DNA from: Phytoseiulus persimilis
Lineage: Eukaryota; Arthropoda; Arachnida; Mesostigmata; Phytoseiidae
Assembly (NCBI GenBank): GCA_037576195.1
Contig: CM075103.1
Span: 11,470,001-11,534,000, forward strand
Length of the DNA: 64,000 nt
Direction of reading: 5' to 3'
This document shows positions 27,201-39,200 of this stretch, piece after piece (positions within the stretch are counted from its first letter, which is position 1; every line of letters starts with the position of its first letter). The notes under the pieces are model-generated. The model searched no databases. It was given only the letters and a program-made list of their open reading frames with translations, and had not been told where the DNA came from. The translations under genes were made by a program, and so were the position numbers.

Positions 27201-30200
27201 GGGTCAGTGGGGAGTGGGGCGGGCGGGCGGCGACGCCGGGAGGTGGTGGTCCAGCATGTCGTGCCAAGATGAAGCTCTCACTCCGGCCCATTTGTCCTGA
27301 AAGCGACCACCATCAGAACGAGCCGACGAGGGACGCAAGCGGGCAGTCTGTCAGCTGGTCGGCGCCGCCGAGTTCCATGGAAACGCTGGGCTTCCCTGAG
27401 TGTACAAGGGGTCGCAAAGCTGCCACCACCCCACCGAGGAACTCCACCCATTGTCTGGAGACTTACCACACCCAGCAAGGTGGTGAATTATTGATACTTT
27501 TCAGCTGGCTCTTGACGTCGCTTCGGGGTCGTACCGAGATCCCTCGGGGTCAAGGTGCCGACCTCGATAAGACGCACTTGAACATGCCTTCTTCGACGGG
27601 CAGAGGGAAGCCCGTCATTGGAGAAGATCTACGGGCGTCGCTCCAGCCTCCCGACGTGATGTTTGAGAATGTTCTCCTTTCTATGAGCCGGCCACGAACG
27701 CTCTTTGTTCTCTGCGACGCGGAGTGACATCGCGGTAGCGACACCGAGCACTTCTGGACGTTCCCATGAAGGGAGGACCAGAGCTTTGGTGGGAATCCGG
27801 GGACAACGGATTCTCATCGAGGGAATCAACCACCATCCACCCGACCTAGCGACCGATCGTCTAACCGACCCCCCAAACAACCGCGCGAGCCTCCCATCGA
27901 TCGTAGTGGTACAGACCCCGGGCTGCTCGTCCGAAATTCGTTGTCTGGGTCGAAACTCTTAGCGTTAAGCGCGAGTTGGGATCTGTATCGGAACCTAACG
28001 ACTCGGGCTCGGATGGATCTCTGCCAAAGTGAGTCTACGGAACGCTTCCGGCGGGGGACGAAGTCTTGAAGAGTTCTGTTTCACGGCGCAGATTTCTAGA
28101 GATCGATCGCGGACTCGAATCTGCCCCGGACTCCGGCGTGCAGCGCGTGATCATCGAAACTATGTTTCGCAGAGTTGAAGACGGCTGGTTATCGGTCGTG
28201 TGCACGTGTCGTCTTGCTCCAGGAGCGGATCGTCCCGAGTCGAAACAGTCGGGCTCAGTATCCTGATCCTCCGAGGGCTCCTCAGATCGCGCTATGCCGA
28301 CGATCTCGGCTCGTTGTGTACCTTTCGTCGCGGACTACGGAGAGAACGGCCACAGACTCACAGGTGAAAAAAAGAAACTAGGGGAAACAGTTGGAAAAAA
28401 CTGAATGCGAGCGGAAAAGACTCGGAGTCAACAAGCAATCTTCGAAATGGGTCTCGTTCCTGATGCAAAAGCTGGGGATTCGCTGCTCTGGGTGTAGCTC
28501 TTTGGAACAACGCGAAAATATATCCGGACGGCTTTTGTCAATCGATCGACATTGGGAGAGGGCTCCGATTCGCTGTCGACTTGACTCACGTTCAGATCTT
28601 GGAACAATCTTCACGTGATTTAGCGGAACAGAAGAGCAGGCGGAATGATTTTCCACCAAACGAGAGGGAACCGCGTTCGCGGAGAGCTCCTCAAGAGACC
28701 TATGACCGATACAAATAGTGTTTGAAAATAGTCACCGGTGGAAAAAGACGAGAAGGAGATCAGTCTACTCTAGATAACAGAAGGAATAAGGGGCGATAAT
28801 GGAAACAGAAGGCGGATTCGCTGATGAATCGTCTTTGTATTCAGTTCCTGCCACAAGGATGGAACGCATTGTAAGAGTTGTCGACTGGAACCGTCTGCGC
28901 TCCGCGATAGCCTGAATCCTTTTCTGTAGATTGCAAACGATTTTGCTGAGTATTAGGGAGGAGTTTTCAGATCTTTCCTTGTTGCTGGAGTAACTCCAAG
29001 CCGAGGAATGGCTTTCAGGAAATCTGATAAGTTTTTCTGACGGGAACGATACAATGCCGCGCAAACAGCTGATTAAAACGGACGGCTCGATCCGTTCTCT
29101 GGAAGCTCCTAATGCGTTGTCGAAGATGCGCGGCTGCGGTTCATGAGGCGCTCCAAAAAGTTCGGAAAGCCTCGTATCCGATCTCTCAGATTTTGCTCCA
29201 TATATGTGGAAAGGTCCCCTAGTGGTCTGAAACTTCTCGCAGCGAGGCTCTGTGAACCGTAATCACGAAGTGACTCTGTTCCTCGTCGAAAACCGATCAT
29301 GGCCGATGATCCCATCGTCTGAATCGATATCCGTTGGGACGGGCATCCGCATCTTCTAGAAGTCGGCGAACACTTCATGATTCATCTCTTTCTCAGTGTC
29401 CGTCCTTCAGTATTCCTCCATTCCTCACTTCTCGCAAATTGCTTCCACCTTTTTAGGTTGGGTACCGTGTAGGGATAAGGGTCGTGCAGCCCAGGAGAGG
29501 GCATTACGTCTCGTCGTGATGGTATCCGACTGATTTACTCAAAAGATTGGCGGCAGCCTTCGCCCCGGTCGGCCTTTTTTACGACGAGAAAAAGGCTTTC
29601 AAGCGAGACCACTCGTTGAGCTTAGAAGGGGTTAATTATGCTTTTTAATGACCCACGTAGCCTGCTGAGGCAGCGTTGTAAAATTCTGAATTCTGTACGC
29701 GAACGTTTCCGCTTGCTCACTCGGTTAGCGGAAGAAGCGCTCTCGCTTCACCCCTGTGGAGGTCTCTGATCGAGAGACCATCAGCGACCGTTGCTCCAGA
29801 ATCATCGACGAGATGGTTCGGATCAGAGCATTCTGCTCGCGTGCGCTGCCGGGGGCGGTACTCGTCGAGCAGAAAGATCGCGTACGGCATGTGGTAATCC
29901 AAGCTACGAGCCAACGGACGCGCGAGCATGCCGCTGGACGACCGGGCAGCTCCGCCAACTGCACAGAACTCGCCGCCAGAGCATCAACGCGCCGCGAGCT
30001 CCTCCTCTCTCATTGGGAAAGGGCAGAACTTGACTTGAGCTCCTAGGATCCTTTGCCGACTGCTAGCGGCGCGGCGTCTTCGACAACAGTCGACGAAACT
30101 CGTGGCCGCGTGATACGTCGCTGGTCAAAGGAAGCTATGGAGTCGCTACCAGAGAGCGACCCAGAGCTGAGATGAGAGAAACTGACCGAGAAAGCCTCAG

Positions 30201-33200
30201 AAATCGTGCGGGAAGTGCTCGTGAGTAATGAGTGGACTCGACTCAGGTCTAGTGAACAGTGCTCACACTCGTGGAAAAGCTTGGAGTTATTCGAGAGAAA
30301 ATATCTGGTTCGCGAAGACTCCACGTTCCGTTCGACTCGACGCCGAGGATTAACGATTCGAGTGGTTTCGTTGGACGCGCCTGCTCTGCTCCGGCGTAGG
30401 AGTTCAGCATTCGCCCGAGTTTCACCGAGAAGGAGAGAGAAGCCCTCGTGTTGAGCTCATCGAACATCGTTGAAGTTCCGTTGGAGGAATAAGTCCTTCG
30501 AAAGGGACGCGAGCTGACGACGATTTGGAACGAACAGGATCCGATCAAACCTCTGAGCAGAAATTCCACCACTTTTGCAGTGTACAGCAAAAGTCTCTGT
30601 GAGTTTCACCCCAGAGTCGAGAAAGTTTTGGCGCCTTGCCGCGAGCTCGAGAGAAGTTCCTGTCTGCGTAGGTCCTCTGTGAAAAGTTCGGTGCGGGCAA
30701 GCTTGAACCCGTGACGGGTTTTTGGAGCTTTCGTTGTATTGTTGCGACTCTCGGCTGGAGCTGCCGTTCGAGGTCCAACTGCGAACCCGGCTGCTCACCC
30801 TGACTGCGCGTTGTTCGTCGAAGAGGGTCTCCGATTGTTGGCTGGCCGATTCCTTTACCGGTACGAATTCGAGCCCGTCGCAGCTTTGCTCGTCGACCGA
30901 TGAAGCAGAGCTCTTAGCCGAATAATCATGACTCGCATGGACTATCTGAGACAGAGCTTCACGCTCCCGAACAAGAAAAAAACGAGGTATCCTCCGAACC
31001 TGAGCAACGAGGTCTCAGTGAAAGGCATCCCGATAGGCTCGGCCAAGATGAAGGCCCACAAGGTCAAATCCTTGAAGCAGGGCGACACCGACGTCCTGGT
31101 CGGGGATCGGCTCGAGGACATTTACGCGACACTGCCCAAACGACAAGTTCCTGATTTTTACGGAGGCGACATGGAGGTCGAGGTCAAGAAACCTCCGGTC
31201 GCCTTGGACGATAACTTCCTGAGCGTGTCAACCTGCGACATCTCTTCGGACTACGGTTCGGAGTTCGATTTGTCGTTGAGACGCAACGGGAGGTCCACCT
31301 TGTACGCCACCCTGAGACGCGGCAAGAAGAAGCTCTTCGACAAATCCACAACGGACTCGCGGAGGTCTTCCACCTCCACCGTCGTGTCCAGCGGAACTGG
31401 AAGCCTCCCCGAGTCACCACCGGAGTCCGACAACGGGAGCATCAGGAGCAGCAACATCTACGGAACGATCGGGCGCTGCACATCGAAACGGCGGGAGGCA
31501 TTGCCTCCGTGGCTCTGCGATACTTCCACGAGTCTGCCGACGACGCCTTCTCTCGAACTCGCGCCGACAACGTTTCGAGAACCGCCCCCGTTCGTGCAGC
31601 CGCCGGCAAGCATGGTCGGCAGCTTGGAAGATCTCCATCAGTCGGACACGAGCTCGGTGAAAAGCTTCGGGAGCTCAACGTCCGCGTCCACGTATTCAAA
31701 CCCCAAAGAGCACATTTATCTCCGACCGGCGATGCTAGGCACCGCTCCGCTCCAACCGTCACCGGCGAATCACCACCCCATCGGGCAGAACGTCTACAAA
31801 AGTGCCGAGGAACTCAGCAGTCTGTGTTCGTGTAGAGAGCGATGTGCTCACAGTGTTTCCGGATACCGCGTCAGAGCCTGCAAGACCATGGAGCCGCTCT
31901 GGGAGAGCGAAGACCAGGTCCAGTTGCGGCGAACCTCGCAGAAGTGGTACGACATGCGAAAAACAAAGCACAAGAGCTGTCCTGCGTTCCAGGTGAGCTT
32001 GCGCGACTTAGACGAAGAATGTCGTTGAGCACGCTCGCACACTCGGGGAAATGAGTCTGTGATGAAGTTACTGAAGTTGATATTGTCCAGGTTTAGTCGT
32101 TCCGCGCAGGAAATAGGTTTGAAGCGACGTGCACTGAAAACACAGGATTTGAAACACCATCTCTCTCTCTCTTTCCACTCGCGGGAGAGGGTTTATTCGG
32201 AGGCGGGTCATTTAAATTGAGATTTGTTGAATCTCAGATAATTCGTCTCTGATTATTATTCACACTGACGCAAGACATTTCTTCTGTCTGATGACGCTCG
32301 TCGAACGAACGGGAACCCTATCCTTAGGTTGGGAAATTGGCGCCGTGCCATTCAAATGGACGAAATGTGCCACTCGTGAACCCACGTGATGTATGCAGAG
32401 CATGACGAGAGAAGAGCATGAGTTAATGTGTTGGACATGCTGAACAGAATCTCTGAGAATTGATGAGCAGGGGGAACGTCGAGTCATGGGTCGGTGGATG
32501 AACCCTCACGCAGCCGTTGCCGGTGTCCCAACGGTCGGGCGAGTTCGAGCTCATGCGAAGTAGAAAGAATGGAGGAGAAAACTTCCGGGTAAAAACTCAT
32601 CGGGAATTTCGCACCGGTGACAATCGCATGATGACTTTGGAGGTCAGAGGAAGTTGGGCCCAAGAAAGAGCAAACAAGTGTCATCTCGAGCTCGACAGAC
32701 CGGAAAAGAGGTCCGGGATGACTCCAAGGTCACGCTCCGAGTGTTGTTTCCCACATCTGATTAATGGTTCTTCAAACGCTGTTCAGAAAAACGACAGCTC
32801 CTAGCTGTTCATGTCGACGGCACGGCATCAAAACGCGTCCTCTCCCATCTCGGCAACTGCTCCTGCAACTGTCAATCTCGTTGTTATGGCTCGGCTGTCG
32901 ATGTTTCTGTTGTGCTTTTATGCTGAGTTGTGAAGCTGTTCGTGGTTCCGCGAGCTCAACCGAGCTTTCGGATGATCTGCTTCCACACTGAAATCCGCCA
33001 CAGACTTGGCAGACGTAGAGGAGGAGTCGAACTGGGGAAACGGCAGCAAGGTGGATCGTCGTCCGTGCTGTCGGTAGCAGCAGTTTGCTCCGCGGTTTAG
33101 TGGTTTATGGCCGAAGATTTCGACGGCCCCCTATTGTTTGATGGTTGAGTTGCCCGACTGCTCGCTTTCTCGGCTGCCCGAAGTACAGGTGCTCAACGCG

Positions 33201-36200
33201 TGCTCGCCCACAACGGCCGATTGGAGCCTACGCCGGATCCCTCCTGTGAGCGCTCGCAACCTGTTCCAGTTCGGTCCTAGCGCAGCCAGAAACTCACCGC
33301 CGCTTCACCTCGTCGCTTGTTCGCTCGCTTATCGCTTCGTTCGGTTACATCCGACTCGCCGGGGAATGAGAGCCGAGTACATCGGTTCCTACGCCCGTCG
33401 GGAATTGACTTTTCATCGAAACCCTGTCGAAACCAGCAGCAGTTTCCGAGCACCTGATGCGAGGAGAGCAAGTTCGCTACCGAGTGATTTCCTATTCAGG
33501 TAGCCGGGCCATCGAACGACTCCGCCCCGAGACGGAATTTGTCAAGACGCCGTCGGGCTGAGATGCATCGCCGCATTCTTACCCGAATTTTCCATGCGTC
33601 AGAAACTTAGTCAAAGCCGTCGACCGACTTTGAATCACTCGAATGACGACACACTGAGCGACTGATTTACGAATAATATTTCCAGTGGCGAACGCCTGAT
33701 TCTCGCCTTGACAACCACGACGTTGGTCACAGCTCCGTCCCCTCCTTTTCCACTGTTGTCACAGACTGTCCGACGCGTTTTTGACACTGTCTTGACGGGA
33801 ATCTGTCAACGCGACCCGCCACCGACAGTTGCTTTAATTCGCATCACAGCAAGCGCTCTATTCTCTCGTCTTCTCGATTCCTCTCGGTTCTGGGTTTGTT
33901 TCTTCGGGTGACTTTCGTCGGGAGGTTCGAGCGCTATCCCGAAAAATCGGGACATTCTCAGCGAAGGAAGAACATAATCCAGTAACGGAAAATAACACTG
34001 GAGTTCGCCGAGGAGAATCAGCGAGGAAGAAGTAGTCCAACGGACTTTCTTCGATGATAACAAGCATGCCGTGGGAACGACGCCCCATCGAGCCTAAAGT
34101 TCACTCCTAGCCTTAAGGGCTCCGAGCAGAAATTTCAGCGCGTGCTTTTGTCGCTGAAGATCTTCGTCGATCCGGGCGCTTCACTCGTTGAGGTTCCGCG
34201 CGATGTCGATAGACGATAAATCGAGCGACGATTACTTCATGGAAGCGGTCGATGCCAGCGTGTTGAAGGGTGTTCAATGTTTCTTTCGAAGTTTCCTCCG
34301 AGGCTCAACCTTGGATTTTTCTGAGGTACCAACGGCACGGAGCAGAGTTGTCTCCTGCTCACAAAGCTGTGGTGCTCGCTGGTGCGACCGAGATTGGGGC
34401 GCCTTTACGACCTGTGGCTGTTGTTGTCGGTGATGCTGGTGGCGCTTACCATCCGACCTGACTACAATCTCTTTAGCTGGTGGAGACGACAAAGCTACGA
34501 CGCGACCCTCAGGCCCAGCACGCGGAGCTTTTGTTTAAGTTCAGCTCCCTCTGCTATCTTGCTGCCCTCCTCGAGTGGATAGATTGTGGAACGTGGAAGA
34601 AGAGGAGAACAAGGGGATCCACGAGAGCTTGATAGGCACCGTTTACGCTGTCAGTCAGCCGTTGAGATTCCGGTCCAAAGCTATCGGCGTCACCGAAGTC
34701 GTTCACTGGCGTCGCGTCGCAGTAGTCATTATTCGCGGACAGTATCATTTCGATTGACCGAGCGAGCGGGCAGCGCTGGAAGCGAATGGAGAAGGCGAAA
34801 GCAGGATCGGAACTCGTTTGTCACCCAAGTGAGCTTCTGTCGATGTTGCGTCATCAGGAATTTCCGTTGTGCTTCACTGATTCGCGATTTTCCAACGGAC
34901 ACCGCCATCTTTGAGGTGCGGAATCTCTTCGTTCACGAATCGTCAAGTCTGCTTGAATTCGATTTCCTCTTCACAGAGAGTGGGATGACGAGTTGACATC
35001 CTTCAGAGGCTGTAGATGAGGCTGCGAGAAGGAGTTCCAGCGAAATTGTTCAGGACATCCAGTTTTGAGGTGCCTAGCGCTTCGTTGTGAGCGGTGTTCT
35101 CTTCAGAATCGACAAGCTCAAGTAGCTGGAGAATGAAGCGGTCGAATTGGGGAGCACGTGCTGGCGATTGGCACGCTCCGCCGCTAGCTCTCAGGGTTTT
35201 ATTTTTACCCTCTCAACGAGTTTGGCCTCTCGGTGGAGATTCGGCGAGCATAAGGAAGAGGCGACGACTGCCGACGCAACCGATCACACGTCCAGCGACG
35301 AGGAGCCAATCGGCAAAAGAAACAAATGTTCCCATTCGAATGCCAGGCTTGAAGGAGCAGGACCTGGCAGCTCGATCACATCGAATCGGCAGTCCGCTCG
35401 AGCGCAACCAGACAAACACACGGAGAACAAGATGTTGACGATTATGAGAAGGAGTCTAGATTCTCTACTCGTCTGACGACTCAATTAAGACCCCATTGCT
35501 CGTGGTCGCTCCGTTAGGTGACGGTCCCTTCATCGATTGATCGATCGGTCACTCTGGCTGCGTTCTCGAGGTTGGACGTGTGACTCGACTCTCAGAACAC
35601 TCAGCTGATGAATAACACTGTGCATCGAGTATCGAACCTGAATACCCGCTGCTTTCTCCGGTCGACTTGGGAACCGCCTGGCGTCAATGTGCCGCCTCAC
35701 GTGTACAGTCGACTGCTGTTCGGACAAATCTGTTTGTGGAAAACCGGGTTCATACCGACAACGGGAGCTGTGCTCGAGCAAAACATAAATGCTTTCTTGG
35801 ACGCAGGAAGAGGGTTTTCTCGGGTGTTCACGGTTGACCTTCAGTGAATGTCCCCGCGAGCCCAACGGAAATCCGAGCAAACTCAACGACGACCTTTCTT
35901 AAGAGCCTAATGAAAAGCGCACCGGCGAGAAGGCATACCGGTCACGACGGTAAACGTTTCTCGATCTCATTTTGAATCTCCTCCGTTCGCGTTCGAATTC
36001 CTCATTAGTCGTTGGTGATGCCCGAGTCGAAGGCCGCGACTCAGCACCGCATTCTCCTCGCCCATGGCAGAAGAATCTTGGACGAAACTCGATCCCACTA
36101 TTTTCACATGTGAAGAGGGTCAGCCTTTATTCTCCTCTTCTTTCAAGCGAGTTGGCTGAGCCAGTGGGTTACTATTTTTGGTAAAGGTGGGGCCTTGGGG

Positions 36201-39200
36201 CAGGGTAAATTAAATTTCGATTCAGGGAAAGCCTTGATCACGGCTGGAGTTGCGGTGCGCGTGAAGATATTCCCGGCCCACGTCAACCGGAGAACATTGC
36301 CATCAAATGATCTTCATTCAATTCAACACCAAAACATAGCAGAGGCTCCGAAGTCGCCGGGAGCGACCCCGTACTCGTCTTTGAAGTCGGAAATTTCTGT
36401 TAGTCATCCCTGGCCGACGTGGGAGAGTCGAACTTCCTGAAAATTCAGAGGGTTTCAAAAAATGTGAGATTCCGAATCGATTTTCCCGAGCACACCGAAC
36501 ACGATCCCGCCGCCCAATAGCCTTTTACAACCGTCTTCGCTGTCCCCTTCATCGTGTTCCACCCGAGGAAGAAGAAAACCGATTCGTATTATTGACTCTT
36601 TTCGTATTGTGCGCTACCACCAGAACCATCGCGAAGGTGTCCGTATGCTCATTGAATGGAGCGGCTGATGGGTAGAATTTCGGACCCTTTTGGGACAGCA
36701 GATTGCCGTCGGTCACGAACAGATAGTTCCGGACGAATGGAATTGCCGTGAGAATCGTCGTTGCCCGCCTGCGCGACCGACCATACAGAAAGCGAAGAGA
36801 GGAAAGCAGCAAAGGGAATCCGGCTGATATCAGAGTTCATCGTATCGCGATTCTCATGAATTCGGGCCTCCATCTCGACGACACCGAACACCTTCCCTCG
36901 TTCCGTACCGGCCTGGCCGTCGAAACGGCGATAAACGACAAACGTGGACCCAGGTCTCCAGAGATCCTTCCTGTGGCGCTCCTTCGCGAGAATCGATGGC
37001 CTCTTGAGGTCCTGGAGGTCATGTTCAGGAGCTCGATCCTGAGTTCAACGTCACCTTGGAGAGACATCCAGAATCAATGACCGAGATGGTCACATGACTC
37101 CTTCAGGATGTTCGCTGCACAGATCAGCGGAAAGTACTTTCTTCCGGCGCTGCGAGTGTCATGCCACAGCGCTTCAACACGCCCATGTTCTTCCTAGGTG
37201 GGCTGAAAGACCCAGGGCAAGCCGATGGGAAGTTTCGATCGGGTCGCGGAAAGTTTTGAAGTTGTTTGGCTTTGAACGCTTGTGAAACTTGTGAGTTGGC
37301 GATGTGGGGAATCGCTGTGAAGGTCTGTTGAACGAGGTTCAGCTGTGGTTTTTGATGTACGGGGCCCCCTTTTGAGTTTGTGAATGGGCTACGCTAGCGG
37401 CACCAGCTGTTGACGATGGGGGAGTTGTGGCGCGCCCCCTAGCGTCAACAGCCGAGACAGGCTTTCTTTTTTTTTTTGTTTTCTTCTCGGATGGGGCTGT
37501 CTCTGTCTGGTTCTGGTGCTCGCCGACTGGCTTCGGCTGCCCGTTCCGGTGGTCGATGTATTTTGTCCAGAGACGAAAGCTCCAACGGACAGCGGTTTCG
37601 CGAGAGGGGATCAGACGAGAAGAACACAAGCACATTCTGCCGACACTCTTCGGCCAGAGCCGACATTGTCGGCTGATCCGTTCTGGACGAGGGCCAACGG
37701 AATCACGGCGATCCGACAAACGTTCAACAAAGTCACACAAATGAGACGTTGCTGCGTTTATGGGACGTAATTCGCTCTGATTGCCGAGTGTATTCCACTC
37801 GTCCCTTCACCTGCCGCCGTCACTACACTTCCCGCATACGGTGATGAGCCCATCCCGCTGTACGGATCACCCGAATCCTGGAGCGCGGGGTTTCAAGGAA
37901 GCAGCCCTGGAGGGAAATTCGTCGAGCCATACTCATCGCGTTGCTAATGGTCCCCAGAATTTTTCCGTTCTCATCGGCTCGCGAAATAATTCGAGATCCA
38001 ACAGGAATCTACATAAACCAAACTGACGCCTCAATCCGAATGAGCTGAAATGAGGCGGGCGTAGGACGATGAGATGATTTCGTTGGCGCGACCACTGTAG
38101 AGAAAAGTGGAAAATTAACGAAAACCGTACAAGGTGTTGCTCCGCGCGGTCGCGGGCACCAGCTCGGTGTCATGTCCACAAGTCGATCCCGAACTGCACT
38201 CGAAACTTTCCAGTCGAGTTTCTGCCCGAGGTCATGAACACCGACTTCGAGATGTCTCGATTCGCATCATTCTTTTCTCGCTTGGCGCGCGCATCGGCGT
38301 CGTTCATTCATCTGCCCGTCCCGTCATTTGCTTATTCGTTTTTTTCGTCGTCACTCGACGTCAGTCGGAGGAGTTCATCGCGAAGACCTCGGGACTCTTT
38401 AGAGACGACCACGCCCTCGATTTACAATGTTTGCTAGTTCTAATAAACTTCATATAACACGAATGCTGCGGCCGACATCCGAATACGACCGATGGCGCAG
38501 TCATCGCTTATAGCCGCCGGCAGCGGCGTTGGCGGCGGCGGCAACAGTTTGTACTAAAGGTAGCTTTGCGCAAACACGGAAACTTGCTGGAACTCGTAAA
38601 ACCGAATGGTGCTTTTGAGCAAGTCACAGAAGTTCGGGGTGTGAGTCGATGGGAGCACGATTCCGCATATTTATCGATCGCTGGATCCCGTAACTCGACA
38701 TGATTTCTAAGAACACCGCCTGGAAACTCAAATGCGTCACGCGATGTTAAACTTGAGATCGCTCTCCTCGAGAGTGGGTGAGCAACTATTATGCATGTTT
38801 TGACCTCTAGGGATCGAATCAACTATCCAGTACCCGCTCTTTGAATTTTTCTCCTTCGGATTCCCGCAGATGTCATCGTCATTCGACGCTTCGAAACCGA
38901 AGGTCGGCATGACTTTGTCCGGCGGCTCCGATCAGTTAGTTCTGGCCTCAACTGTGATGCGCTTCAAGTAAAGCCGAGGCAGAATCGCTAAGGGACAAGC
39001 GTCCCGCTGAGAAACGCGGTCCGGACCGCGTGAGGTATTACTCCCGGTAGATCTTCGAGTCAAGGGCAAGAGCCCGGATTCAAATCGATTCGGCTTGGAT
39101 CACGATTCCAAGACCAACGTTTGACTTTGTTGTGGCGCACCGTTCTGCGTGGCCCACTCTTCGCCTCAAACGGCTTCTGATCTACTCGGCCGGTATTTCG

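Noticed and set aside
27014..27727. 237-codon plus-strand open frame in the large NAV intron
   Set aside because: Its composition is Arg/Pro/Gly-rich without motifs, and other frames across it are nearly as open. It is likely chance in stop-poor DNA.
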